In this document: piece after piece, positions 15,637-24,242 of the stretch | Layout of the letters: each line of letters begins with the position of its first letter | How positions within the stretch are numbered: position 1 is the stretch's first letter | Assembly (NCBI RefSeq): GCF_012273515.2 | Contig: NZ_CP050975.2 | Span: 8,742,001 to 8,806,000, forward strand | Direction: 5' to 3' | DNA length: 64,000 nucleotides | Source: Streptomyces sp. RPA4-2 | GTDB taxonomy: Bacteria; Actinomycetota; Actinomycetes; Streptomycetales; Streptomycetaceae | The notes under the pieces: generated by a model | What the model was told of the DNA's origin: nothing | Seen by the model: only the letters and a program-made list of their open reading frames with translations | The model's database searches: none | Translations under genes and position numbers: made by a program

Positions 15637-17882
15637 GCGGGAACGAACCGCAGATGACGGACCAGCCACCGCAGTTGTTCACCGCGATCGATTCCCTGCT
15701 CGCTGCCGTCGACGAGGGCACCGTGCTGCCAGCCCCGGCCGAGCGGGTGCGGCTGCGTGAGGCGGCCGGCCTCACGCAGGCTGCCGTCGCCCAGGCCTTG
15801 GGTGTACGGGTGCCGAGCATCACGGCGTGGGAGGCCGGGCGTGCCGAGCCCAGGGGCGAGCGTCTGGAGGCCTACCGCCGCCTCCTCGAGGGCCTCGCCC
15901 ACCGCTACCCCGCGCCGGCCCCGGGTCGCGAAGACGTCGGCCCGGCGCCGACTTTGCGACCCCCTGCAGCCACACCACCGGGGACAGCTGCGCACCGCAC
16001 GCCACCCCAGGATCCCGAAACCCTCTCCGCCCCGGCCCCGGTGCCGACTGCGGTGCCGCAGCCGGAGGTAGCGAAGACACCCGCCGGCCCGTCCGCGCCC
16101 GACATGGAGCCCGTCGTTCCGGTCGAGGCGCCCGCCGCGCCGGTCGCGGCGGCGCGTCCCGCTCGCTCGGCGACGTCGCGGCGCCCGGTCACGCGGAAGG
16201 CAGCAGTGTCTCCGGCTGATCCGCGGTTTCCGCACGGTCCGCTCGCTGTGTTGGACGGTGACGGTTCCGCGTACGGCGTGGACGGGATTGTGCTGGACTG
16301 CCCGGCGACCACGGTGCCGGAGCTGGTGGAGTGGACGCTCAAGGAGTCCGGTCTGGGTGCCGCGAAACTGAGCCGTTACGGCAAGGACTCCGACCCGCTG
16401 GTCGTGCTTACCGCCGCGGCGGCCGTGCGGCTCGGATTGCCGGAGCGGCTGGAGGGCCACGAGCAGCGCCGCTCCCTGCGCCTGCCGGAGGACCACCCGG
16501 TCGTCAAGCAGGTCTTGAAGGCGAAGTGGCAGTTCACGCAGCGCGGGTTCGGCCCGTGGGCGCGGATCTACCGCAAGGCGCAGGGTCGTGAGCGGCAGTG
16601 CGTGCAGTTGGCGCTCCTGTCGTGGGACGCGCTCGATGAGCGGTCGTGGCCTGGCGTTGCGGAGATGGAGCCGGCTGACATCGCCCGCGTGCTGGGCACG
16701 TATGCGACCCGGGTCATCACCCCGCGCGGCTCCACAGCCGTCTCCGGCCTGGAACTGATGACCGCGCTGCGCCCGCCGACACGGCCGGTGCAGGACAAGG
16801 AGACCGGTAACTGGGTGTCAGGCCACAACCCTGGCTCGCTGGGGACGGAGCCGGTGGACCCGGCACCGCCAGAAGCGACCGCGGAGCACCCTGTTGTGGT
16901 GGCCTCGGGCTGGAGTGGCGGGTTCCTCAACGAGGAGGCCTACCAGTGGGTGCGGTCGGTGGACCTGCTCTCCGATGAGGAGTGCACGCTCCCGTTCGCG
17001 GTCGGCATCGACTTGAACACCGCGTTCCTGGCGGCCGCGGCTCGGCTCACGGTCGGCCTGTCCGCGCTCGACCACTTCCACGCCCCGCAGTTCAGCCCGA
17101 GGATCCCGGGCTCGTGGCTGGTCGACCTGTCCCACGTCGAGGTCGACCCGCGACTGCCCAGCCCCTTCACCCCGGACGGCACGCGCCCGACCGGGCCGGC
17201 TTGGTACCAGACGCACACCGTCGCCTACGCGCAGGAACTCGGCTACAACGTCCAGCCGTTGGAGGCCTACCTGCGCCGGGAGACGGGCGCGTATCTGGAT
17301 CCGTGGCACGACCGCCTCAAGGCCGCCTACGTCGACACCCTCGCCGACCTCGGCGTCACCCGGGACCTGGACGACCGCCAGTTCCTCGCCGCGATGGAAC
17401 AGCACAAGCAGACCGACCCCGCGATGACGGCCGTCCTGGCCGCCATCAAGGCGACCGTGAAGGGCGGTGTCGGCAAGCTCCGCGAGCGCCCCCAGGGCAA
17501 GTCCTACAAGGAGGGCGAGCCGTGGCCGGCCATGCAGCGCCCGACCTGGCGCCCCGACATCCGGGCTGCGGTCATTTCCAAGGCGCGGGTGAACATGCAC
17601 CGCAAGCTCAACAACATGGTCAGGCTGACCGGGCTGTTTCCGCTGGCTGTGCTATCCGACTGCGTCGTCTACCCCTCGCCCGGGGAGAGCCCGCTGGATT
17701 TCCTCCCGTACGACGAGTCCGGGAAGCCGCAGCCGGGCGGTTTCCGTCTCGGGCCGACGCCGGGGCTGGCGAAGCTGGAGGGCGTGCAGTCGATGCTGTG
17801 GGCGGTCGATTTGATGGAGCAGGGCTTCAACCCGGCCCGTCACATCAAGGGCGGCGACGCCGTCCTGGACGAAGGGGAGTAG
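15633..17882 (+). CDS. tap: Telomere-associated protein Tap
   Basis: A 749-residue protein, close to the usual Tap length. An N-terminal XRE-type helix-turn-helix (residues 40-80, LREAAGLTQAAVAQALGVRV and PSITAWEAGRAEP) is followed by a Pro/Ala linker and a long conserved region (DPLVVLTAAAAVRLGLPERL, KWQFTQRGFGPWARIYRKAQ, later FAVGIDLNTAFLAAAARL and WYQTHTVAYAQELGYNVQPL). In Streptomyces, Tap binds the single-stranded 3-prime telomere overhang and recruits the terminal protein Tpg for end patching. The tpg gene follows 4 bases later, as in known tap-tpg operons. This is strong evidence that the replicon is linear. Confidence 0.88.
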   Translation: MSGNEPQMTDQPPQLFTAIDSLLAAVDEGTVLPAPAERVRLREAAGLTQAAVAQALGVRVPSITAWEAGRAEPRGERLEAYRRLLEGLAHRYPAPAPGREDVGPAPTLRPPAATPPGTAAHRTPPQDPETLSAPAPVPTAVPQPEVAKTPAGPSAPDMEPVVPVEAPAAPVAAARPARSATSRRPVTRKAAVSPADPRFPHGPLAVLDGDGSAYGVDGIVLDCPATTVPELVEWTLKESGLGAAKLSRYGKDSDPLVVLTAAAAVRLGLPERLEGHEQRRSLRLPEDHPVVKQVLKAKWQFTQRGFGPWARIYRKAQGRERQCVQLALLSWDALDERSWPGVAEMEPADIARVLGTYATRVITPRGSTAVSGLELMTALRPPTRPVQDKETGNWVSGHNPGSLGTEPVDPAPPEATAEHPVVVASGWSGGFLNEEAYQWVRSVDLLSDEECTLPFAVGIDLNTAFLAAAARLTVGLSALDHFHAPQFSPRIPGSWLVDLSHVEVDPRLPSPFTPDGTRPTGPAWYQTHTVAYAQELGYNVQPLEAYLRRETGAYLDPWHDRLKAAYVDTLADLGVTRDLDDRQFLAAMEQHKQTDPAMTAVLAAIKATVKGGVGKLRERPQGKSYKEGEPWPAMQRPTWRPDIRAAVISKARVNMHRKLNNMVRLTGLFPLAVLSDCVVYPSPGESPLDFLPYDESGKPQPGGFRLGPTPGLAKLEGVQSMLWAVDLMEQGFNPARHIKGGDAVLDEGE

Positions 17883-17886
17883 CACG

Positions 17887-18442
17887 GTGGGGGAGATCGA
17901 GGACGCCATCGAGCGGGCCGACCGGGAGAGCTTCACCAAGGAGCCGCCGAAGACCCTCAAGCGCCAGATCGGCTACCTGATCAAGCAGCTCGGCAGCGCC
18001 AAAGCCGTCGCACAGGAGATTGGCGTCACCGCCGACTCCGTCAACCGCTACCGCCGCGGCGCCCGCAAGCACCCTCCCGCCGACGTCGCCGCGAAGATCG
18101 ATGACGCGGTGCGGGCCCGCTGGCAGCCGCTGGTGCGCAAGCGCCGGCACCGCCAGGCCGCCGCCACGGGCGGCATCACGGTCGAGACCCGCGCCCGGTT
18201 CGGCTACACCGCTGCGGTCGGCAGCACCGACGACGGACGGTTCCGGCGACTCACTGTGCACCTCCCCGGAGTACGCGCAGCGCCTGTTCGACGCCCGCGA
18301 CACGGGGGCCAGCGACCAGGAGATGCGCGGAATCATCGCCGAGGGATTCAAGGAAATCTATTTCCAGGACGGTGGAGTCCGCGCGATGGGGCTTTCCGAC
18401 GTCGAAATCAACGACATCGATTACCTGGATCTCGACTACTGA
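17887..18442 (+). pseudogene. tpg: Terminal protein Tpg with a frameshift
   Basis: The frame from GTG 17887 encodes the N-terminal two thirds of Tpg: FTKEPPKTLKRQIGYLIKQL, the helix-turn-helix AVAQEIGVTADSVNRYRRGA, RARWQPLVRKRRHRQAAATG and TRARFGYTAAVGSTDDGRFR. After LTVHLP (about 18265) the expected sequence continues only in the next frame, as SPEYAQRLFDARDTGASDQE, MRGIIAEGFKEIYFQDGGVR and DIDYLDLDY, ending at 18442. Losing one C or gaining two in the CTCCCCGG run would restore a protein of about 184 residues. Tpg is covalently attached to telomere 5-prime ends and primes end replication. As written, this copy is broken unless the frameshift is an error or is bypassed. Confidence 0.82.
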
Positions 18443-18727
18443 AGAGAGAGGTAGGGGGGCCCACGATGATGGTCACGTGAGCCGAGGCACGATAGGCGTC
18501 ACAAATGCGAGCCTATTGTCACCAACCCCCGGGAGACTCGTTTGGCCAGCGTCCTCGGCCCGGGGCAGCCCACGTGGCGCCCGACTGCATGATCGGATCG
18601 GCTGGCATGAGGGCCGGGCAAGGCAGAGCTGACTGCGATCGGCTGGTGAGCTGCTGCGGTGGCCCAGACGACCTCGCGGCTCGGCCAGGTGCCCGGAAGC
18701 GGGGCCAGTGGAGAGGGAGGGCGGCGC

Positions 18728-19393
18728 ATGGAGTCGGTCGGTGTTCTGACGGCTGCGTACGGGGCTTTTGCGGGCGTGGTGACCTCGCTCAGCGACGAGG
18801 AGTCCTGGTTGCCGAGTGGGTGCACGGGGTGGGCCGTGCGGGATCTCGTCTTCCACTGCCTGGCCGACGCACAGCGGGGGTTGGTGGCTCTGCACACGCC
18901 GGCTGCCGGGCCTGCGGACCGCGATGCCGCCACCTACTGGGCGAGCTGGCGGCCGGGCACGGTGGGTGCGGCGAACGGGCGACGCTATACCCGGGTGGGC
19001 GCCAGTATGTTCCTGGAGTTCGAGCAGTTGCGAGGGCTGTACCTGGAGACTGCGGCGGCCACTGTCACAGCGGCTGAGCGCAGCGATCCCCAGCAGTTCG
19101 TCAGCACGCAGGGGCATGTGCTCATCGCTGGCGACCTGATGGCGACCCTCGCTGTTGAGGCCACAGTTCATCATCTTGACCTCGTGGCACACCTTCCGGC
19201 AGCTGTACGGCCGCCGGAGGGTGCCGGGCTGGCGTGTGTACGGGCCACCCTTGACGGACTGCTCGGCCATCCGGTGCCCGTGGATTGGAGCGACGAGCAC
19301 TACGCGCGGGCCGCCACCGGCCGCCTGCCGCTGACCGCCGCCGAGAGACACGGACTCGGCACCGACGCGGATCGTTTCCCGCTTTTTGGATAG
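18728..19393 (+). CDS. Maleylpyruvate-isomerase-type (mycothiol-dependent) protein
   Basis: A 221-residue protein from the ATG at 18728, which has a good GGGAGGG upstream. The N-terminal domain has the DinB/MDMPI four-helix layout: GWAVRDLVFHCLADAQRGL (35-53) contains the first metal-ligand His, and EATVHHLDLVAHLP further on supplies others. Family members are metal-dependent, mycothiol-using S-transferases or isomerases. The substrate cannot be told here. It is monocistronic, following the broken tpg gene. Confidence 0.72.
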   Translation: MESVGVLTAAYGAFAGVVTSLSDEESWLPSGCTGWAVRDLVFHCLADAQRGLVALHTPAAGPADRDAATYWASWRPGTVGAANGRRYTRVGASMFLEFEQLRGLYLETAAATVTAAERSDPQQFVSTQGHVLIAGDLMATLAVEATVHHLDLVAHLPAAVRPPEGAGLACVRATLDGLLGHPVPVDWSDEHYARAATGRLPLTAAERHGLGTDADRFPLFG

Positions 19394-19525
19394 CCCACGG
19401 CGGCACGGGAGGGTGACAACAAGACTGCAAAGCCGAGGCCAATGACTGGCTCTCTTCGCGAGTTTCGGGTTCTGGCACAGATCTTGGGGAGCGGTCGCGG
19501 AGGGTGAGGTTGGCGTTCGATTTAC

Positions 19526-19981
19526 TCAGAGCGCGATCGGCCGGTACTTCAGAGCCTCATCGACAATCTGCTCCGCAGACGGGCCCTGAGTGATGTCCGA
19601 GGGATGGAAGACCAGGTCACTCACCCGGGGATGCGACACGTTCGCCTCCAGGAGCCGCAGATAGTAGTCGCTCTCCGCAGAGGCAGTCAGGAGTCTGCGA
19701 ACGATCTCAACGAGCTCGTCCCGGGTGATGTCGGCAACCACGGGGCGAGCCAGCCGGGCCGCCTCCCTCGCGAACTGCTCCAGGCTCCTGCTTCCGTCGT
19801 ACTCAGCGAAGTCGAGAGCCACGTAGTCGTGCCCGGTCATCGCGTTGAACGCCTCGATCGCCTCGACCGCCACTTCCGGGCGGGCGACCAGCAACTCAGC
19901 GATCCGCTCGACCTCAGCGCACAGCTCGTTCAGTTGCTGCTGGCTCACGGGCGGGGGCAACAACTCCGGTCTCAGGTCCAC
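19526..19981 (-). CDS. Hypothetical helical protein
   Basis: A 151-residue protein if it starts at the GTG at 19981. It is helical and acidic: QQQLNELCAEVERIAELLVA, then FNAMTGHDYVALDFAEYDGS, and a C-terminal FHPSDITQGPSAEQIVDEAL. No family was recognised. The open frame extends upstream, but codon bias is lost there and an ISL3 remnant intervenes. Confidence 0.55.
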   Translation of the reverse strand: MDLRPELLPPPVSQQQLNELCAEVERIAELLVARPEVAVEAIEAFNAMTGHDYVALDFAEYDGSRSLEQFAREAARLARPVVADITRDELVEIVRRLLTASAESDYYLRLLEANVSHPRVSDLVFHPSDITQGPSAEQIVDEALKYRPIAL

Positions 19982-20073
19982 AGCGGCATTATGTCCGTCG
20001 GTGCCGACACGCCCCAGCCCTCTGGGTGTTGTCCGTTCTCGGTCTTGGCGAAGGGTTCGGAGGGCTTGGAGTG

Positions 20074-20457
20074 CTACTGGAGCAGGATCATCTTGCGGAG
20101 TAGTTCGAATCCGGCGCGACCGTAGAGCTGCCGCTTGATCTTCTTGATGCGGTTGACGGCGCCCTCGATGCTGCCAGAGCTCCAGTCCAGAGTGAGTCCG
20201 GCTGTCACGGCGTCGAGGTCTCGGAGCAGATGGAGTGCGAAGCCTGTGAGGCCGGGTAGCTGGCTGGCATCGACGGTGTCGATCCAGGCAGGGAGCGTGC
20301 TGCCAAGGTGGTCGGTAAGTATCTCGCCGAAGTCGCGGACGTGTCCGGCGGCCTTGTCCAGCTCGGGGCAGCGGGCGAGGACCTCCTTCAGGCCGGCCCG
20401 GTCTTCCTCGGTCAGGGCCGTGGGGTGCCGGGTGAGCCAGCCGGTCACCTGCCGCAC
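20074..20457 (-). mobile_element. ISL3-family transposase C-terminal remnant
   Basis: The last ~127 residues of an ISL3-type transposase: LKEVLARCPELDKAAGHVRD, TAGLTLDWSSGSIEGAVNRI and KKIKRQLYGRAGFELLRKMI. The SSGSIEG(A/H)VNR and KRQLYGRAGF motifs are diagnostic, and the final Glu of the catalytic triad is in the first of them. The N-terminal zinc-finger and first catalytic residues are missing. A related remnant lies at 60255-61040. Confidence 0.8.
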
Positions 20458-20666
20458 TGATCACCTTCACCGACGACACCACCCTCGACGCCTCGTCCCG
20501 TGTGTCCGCGGCCCGGGAGCTGGCACTTCTTCGACAAGCACCTCTGACTCCGGCCGGCCCGGCCGGCCCGACCGGGCCGACCTCCGCGGACGGCGGGACG
20601 GGAGTCGAAGGCGGCGACAACAGCGCAACAAGCTGCGGGTCGCCCCCTACGAAGTCTGTACGGAGA

Positions 20667-20700
20667 AGGGGCGCCGAACCCATTGGGGTTCGGCGCCCCT
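20667..20700 (-). terminator. 15-bp hairpin terminator of the MmyB-type regulator
   Basis: AGGGGCGCCGAACCC (20667-20681) and its perfect complement (20686-20700) flank an ATTG loop. It begins 17 bases past the stop of the regulator gene on the minus strand and is followed there by TCTCC. Confidence 0.8.
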
Positions 20701-20716
20701 CTTGGTCAGCCGCAGG

Positions 20717-21595
20717 TCACCCGGTGGCTGACCGCTCGGTGTCCTGGGTGGCGGCCCAGGTGGCGAGCAGGCGCAGCCCCTCCTCGGAGGAGGAGCCGGG
20801 CTCGGCGGTGTAGACGGTGAGGGTCAGGCCGGGGGCGGCGGCCATGTCCAGGCCCTCGAAAGCCAGGGAGAGGTCGCCGACGGCGTGGTGGTGGAAGTGC
20901 TTGGTGCCAGTGCTGTGGTGGCGCACGTTGTGCGCGCCCCACCGGGTACGGAACTCGTCGCTGCGGGTGGACAGCTCCCCGACCAGGTCGTGGAGGTCCT
21001 TGTCGTGGGGGTTGCGGCCGGCCTCCGTCCGCACGATGGCGACGGTGATGTCGGCGAAAGAGTCCCAGTCCGGGTAGAAACGGCGGGCGGCGGGGTCCAG
21101 GAAGGTGAAGCGGGCCAGGTTCTGCTGGTTACCCGGTGTCGCGTAGAGATCGGTGTAGAAGGCGCGGAACATTGGGTTGGCGGCGAGGACGTCCATCCGG
21201 CCGTTGCGGACGAACGCCGGTCCGGCGGTGACCGCGTCCAGCGTCCACTGCAAACTGCGGTGCGGTGTCCACCGCCGGGCGGTACGCCGACGGGGCCGGG
21301 TGAGGGCGTCGGATCCGTCGGCGGCCTGGGCGAGGTTCGCCAGGTGGGCGCGCTCGGCGTCATCGAGCAACAGCGCGCGGGCGAGGGCTTCGAGGACGCC
21401 CGGGGAGACTCCGGCGAGGTCGCCACGCTCCAGTTTCGAGTAGTACTCCACGCTCATGTCCGCAAGGGCGGCGACCTCGCTGCGACGCAGCCCCGGCACC
21501 CGGCGGCGGGATCCGGAGGGCAGCCCGGCCTGGTCGGGGGTGATCTTGGCGCGCCGCGAGGTGAGGAACTCGCGGACCTCCTCACGGTTGTCCAT
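20717..21595 (-). CDS. XRE/MmyB-type transcriptional regulator
   Basis: A 292-residue regulator from the ATG at 21595. The N-terminal helix-turn-helix is at about residues 30-62 (GLRRSEVAALADMSVEYYSK, then LERGDLAGVSPGVLEALARA). The C-terminal MmyB-like PAS-type ligand-binding domain includes AFVRNGRMDVLAANPMFRAF, FYPDWDSFADITVAIVRTEA and GTKHFHHHAVGDLSLAFEGL. Such proteins typically sit beside, and control, short-chain or zinc-dependent oxidoreductases. Here the gene diverges from an alcohol dehydrogenase operon across a 210-base region that holds a near-perfect 30-base palindrome. Confidence 0.9.
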   Translation of the reverse strand: MDNREEVREFLTSRRAKITPDQAGLPSGSRRRVPGLRRSEVAALADMSVEYYSKLERGDLAGVSPGVLEALARALLLDDAERAHLANLAQAADGSDALTRPRRRTARRWTPHRSLQWTLDAVTAGPAFVRNGRMDVLAANPMFRAFYTDLYATPGNQQNLARFTFLDPAARRFYPDWDSFADITVAIVRTEAGRNPHDKDLHDLVGELSTRSDEFRTRWGAHNVRHHSTGTKHFHHHAVGDLSLAFEGLDMAAAPGLTLTVYTAEPGSSSEEGLRLLATWAATQDTERSATG

Positions 21596-21623
21596 GCCTT
21601 CGACGGTACGTCCCGCGCAGGGC

Positions 21624-21653
21624 CGAAGGGATGCACTGCCAGTACACCCTTCG
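21624..21653. promoter_or_regulatory. Extended palindrome, likely MmyB-regulator operator
   Basis: CGAAGGG (21624-21630) and CCCTTCG (21647-21653) are perfect arms. Inside them, ACTG-C-CAGT forms a second nested palindrome with TG/CA steps between. Only one inserted A and one mismatch break the symmetry. It lies 28 bases from the regulator start and 152 bases from the divergent dehydrogenase start. Confidence 0.65.
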
Positions 21654-21805
21654 TCAGCAACTCGTTCCGCGCCTGAAGAGGGCGTTACCTGGAACGCGTG
21701 GTGCTTCCCGTCCCGCCCACCAGGCGGAGCCCCGGGGGCTCCGCACCCGGCCGGGCGGCCCGCCGCCCGCACCTCCTTACCCAGAAACGCAAAGGAACCC
21801 CTCTC

Positions 21806-22822
21806 ATGCGCGGCGCAGTGATCCACGCCTCCGGCGACATCCGCTTCGAGATCCTCGAGGACCCGAAAATCCTCAAGCCCACCGACGCGATCATCCGCAC
21901 GGCCGTCACCTGCGTGTGCGGCTCCGACCTGTGGCCCTACCGCGGCGCCGAGCCGATCGGCGACCCGCACCCGATGGGCCACGAGTACGTCGGCTTCGTC
22001 GAGGAGATCGGCTCCGAGGTCACCTCGGTCCGGCCGGGCCAGTTCGTCGTCGGCTCCTTCGCGACCTCGGACAACACGTGCGCGAACTGCCGCAACGGCT
22101 TCCAGTCGAACTGCCTGCACCGCGAGTTCATGTCGACCTGTCAGGCCGAGTACGTCCGCATCCCCAACGCACAGGGCACCCTGGTCGCCACCGACGAGGC
22201 GCCGGACGAAAAGTTCTGGCCCGGGCTGCTGGCCGTCTCCGACGTGATGGGCACCGGCTGGTGGGCCGCGGACGCCGCCGAGGTCAAGCCCGGCTCGACC
22301 GCCGTGGTCGTCGGTGACGGCGCGGTCGGGCTGTCCGCCGTGATCGCGGCCAAGGAGATGGGCGCTGAGCGGATCATCGCCATGTCCCGGCACGAGAGCC
22401 GGCAGAAGCTCGCCCGCGAGTTCGGCGCCACCGACATCGTCACCGAGCGCGGCGATGACGGCGTGGAGAAGATCAAGGAGCTGACCGGTGGGATCGGCGC
22501 CGACAGCGTCCTGGAGTGCGTCGGCACCCAGGAGTCCATGAGCCAGGCCCTGCACTCCGCCCGTCCCGGTGGCAACGTCGGCTTCGTCGGCGTCCCTCAC
22601 GAGGTCACCGTCGGGGGTCAAGAGCTGTTCTTCTCCCACGTCGGCCTGCGCGGCGGACCCGCCCCCGTACGCCGCTACCTGCCCGACCTCATCGACCGCG
22701 TGCTCACGGGTGCGATCGACCCGGGCAAGGTCTTCGACCTCACCCTCCCCCTGGACCAGGTTGCCGAGGGCTACAAGGCGATGGACGAGCGGCGCGCCAT
22801 TAAGACGCTCCTGACCCCCTGA
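21806..22822 (+). CDS. Zinc-dependent alcohol dehydrogenase
   Basis: A 338-residue medium-chain dehydrogenase. The catalytic zinc ligands lie in VTCVCGSDLWPYRG and MGHEYVGFVEEIG. The structural zinc site is the cysteine cluster CANCRNGFQSNC. NAD(P) binding is by VVVGDGAVGLSAV (about 170-182). It lacks any signal for export. It is first in an operon with cupin, SDR, lipoprotein and MFS genes, which suggests detoxification or reduction of an aldehyde or quinone, with export. It is probably controlled by the divergent MmyB-type regulator. The substrate is unknown. Confidence 0.9.
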   Translation: MRGAVIHASGDIRFEILEDPKILKPTDAIIRTAVTCVCGSDLWPYRGAEPIGDPHPMGHEYVGFVEEIGSEVTSVRPGQFVVGSFATSDNTCANCRNGFQSNCLHREFMSTCQAEYVRIPNAQGTLVATDEAPDEKFWPGLLAVSDVMGTGWWAADAAEVKPGSTAVVVGDGAVGLSAVIAAKEMGAERIIAMSRHESRQKLAREFGATDIVTERGDDGVEKIKELTGGIGADSVLECVGTQESMSQALHSARPGGNVGFVGVPHEVTVGGQELFFSHVGLRGGPAPVRRYLPDLIDRVLTGAIDPGKVFDLTLPLDQVAEGYKAMDERRAIKTLLTP

Positions 22823-22857
22823 CGCCGCCCCGCCACATACTCATACGAGGAGTCTCC

Positions 22858-23463
22858 GTGCAGATCACCCGCAGCTCGAACGACACCGCCAAGGGTCCGG
22901 CCGACTGGTTCACCGGCGACGTCTACATCGACGTCATGCCGCTGCCCTACTTCGAGGTCGAGGTCCCCATACACCGCCCAGACCAGCCGGGCGAAGGCCT
23001 GCACGTCTTCACGGGTCGCGCCGACAGCCCAGTCACCGCCGTGCGGCTCGCCCATGAGGCCTACGAGGCGGCGCGGGCCGCACGGGCCGCCGGGCTGGAG
23101 ATCCCTCACGGGCATCCGGACGGCTGGGGTGCCTGCGGCTACCGCCCTGGCTGGGAGCCCGACTGGACGGCCGCGACCGCCGGCCGCTGGGACAGCCCCT
23201 ACCGCTGCACCAAGCCGCGCAGCTTCGCGCTGTAGCTCCACCCCGGGACCCGACCTGTGTCAGCGCCGCGGCGACCGGTGGAAGTCATCCGGCCCGGCGA
23301 CCGCGTCCTGTTCGAAGCCGACGAGGAGCACTGGCACGGTGCCGCGCCGAACCGGCTGATGGTCCACCTGGCCATCAACAAGGGCGACGACGACCACGAC
23401 GTCGTGCACTCGCTGAACCCCGTCACCGACGAGGAGTACGCCACCACTCCGGCCACCGGCTGA
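22858..23463 (+). pseudogene. Cupin gene split by an inserted sequence
   Basis: The first 26 codons (MQITRSSNDTAKGPADWFTG, then DVYIDV) are the start of a single-domain cupin of the (R)-mandelonitrile-lyase-like type. Homology resumes about 320 bases later: LCQRRG, then after a one-base shift PVEVIRPGDRVLFEADEEHW, HGAAPNRLMVHLAINKGDDD, ending at 23463. The middle of the cupin barrel, including the HxH metal motif, is missing and a different small gene occupies its place. In related operons this cupin is intact between the dehydrogenase and the SDR. Confidence 0.7.
22936..23235 (+). CDS. Small hypothetical protein inserted in the cupin gene
   Basis: A 99-residue frame beginning MPLPYFEVEVPIHRPDQPGE and running through LHVFTGRADSPVTAVRLAHE, YEAARAARAAGLEIPHGHPD and ending WDSPYRCTKPRSFAL. 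It reads as a complete, well-biased gene rather than random filler, and is in frame with the cupin N-terminus, so it may be made as a fusion of 125 residues from 22858. The function is unknown. Similar small proteins are common on Streptomyces plasmids (from memory). Confidence 0.5.
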   Translation: MPLPYFEVEVPIHRPDQPGEGLHVFTGRADSPVTAVRLAHEAYEAARAARAAGLEIPHGHPDGWGACGYRPGWEPDWTAATAGRWDSPYRCTKPRSFAL

Positions 23464-23558
23464 ACCCGGCCAACACCGTCCCTCACCCGGGAACCGTCCC
23501 GCTACCTGAGGCGGGCCCGATGGGGACCGCCTCGCCCAATTCATAAAGGAGAACCACC

Positions 23559-24242
23559 GTGACCACCTTCGCTCTCGTCGGCGCTGGCCCCGGCCTGGGC
23601 TTGGCTGCCGCCCGCCGCTTCGGCAAAGCGGGCCACCACGTTGCCCTCCTCTCGCGCAGCATCCAGCACCAGGACAACCTGGTGTACGAGCTGGCGCAGG
23701 AGGACATCCACGCGCGCGGCTTCACCGCCGACGTCCTCGGCCCCGACTCCCTCACCACAGCCCTGCAAGAGGCCACAGACACGATGGGACCAGTCGAGAT
23801 CCTGCAGTACAGCCCCGTACCGCGGGCCGACTTCATGAAACCGGTCCTGGAAACCACCGCCGCCGACCTGGACGACCCGCTGGCCTTCTCCGTCAAAGGT
23901 CCGCTCACCTGCGTGAACGCGGTCCTGCCCGGCATGCGGGAGCTGGGGACGGGCACGCTGCTGTTCGTCAACGGCGGCAGCGCGGTGCGCCCGAAGGACA
24001 CCGTGACCGGCACCTCCATCGCGTTCGCCGGCGAGAGCGCATACGCGCAGATGCTCCACACCGCGCTAGCGCCGGAGAACATCCACGTCGCGCAGCTCAT
24101 CGTGCCCGGGGCGATCAGCCCCGACTCCGCGACCTCCAGCCCCGAGACGCTGGCCGAGCTGCTGTACGGCCTGCACACCGACCGTGACGGCTTCCGCCAC
24201 TACGCCGAGCCCATGCCCGACCCGCAGGACGGCACCCCATGA
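23559..24242 (+). CDS. SDR-fold NAD(P)-binding protein lacking YxxxK
   Basis: A 227-residue Rossmann-fold protein starting at GTG 23559, with AAAGGAG 7 bases upstream. The cofactor loop GAGPGLGLAAARRFG is at residues 8-22. LLFVNGGSAVRP matches the strand before the SDR active site, but the usual Tyr-x3-Lys is replaced by AYAQM, so classical dehydrogenase chemistry is doubtful. It overlaps the following lipoprotein gene by 4 bases (ATGA at 24239), so they are coupled. Confidence 0.8.
   Translation: MTTFALVGAGPGLGLAAARRFGKAGHHVALLSRSIQHQDNLVYELAQEDIHARGFTADVLGPDSLTTALQEATDTMGPVEILQYSPVPRADFMKPVLETTAADLDDPLAFSVKGPLTCVNAVLPGMRELGTGTLLFVNGGSAVRPKDTVTGTSIAFAGESAYAQMLHTALAPENIHVAQLIVPGAISPDSATSSPETLAELLYGLHTDRDGFRHYAEPMPDPQDGTP

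Noticed and set aside
17887..18442. Programmed frameshift in tpg
   Set aside because: The CTCCCCGG run is not a classical slippery heptamer and no stimulatory structure is evident; kept as frameshift or error.
20085..20130. TTCGAATCC resembling a tRNA T-arm
   Set aside because: It lies within the ISL3 transposase remnant and no acceptor or anticodon stems can be built around it.
20717..22639. 640-codon minus-strand open frame spanning regulator and dehydrogenase
   Set aside because: Only the part from 21595 encodes the MmyB-type regulator; the upstream part is the antisense of the alcohol dehydrogenase.
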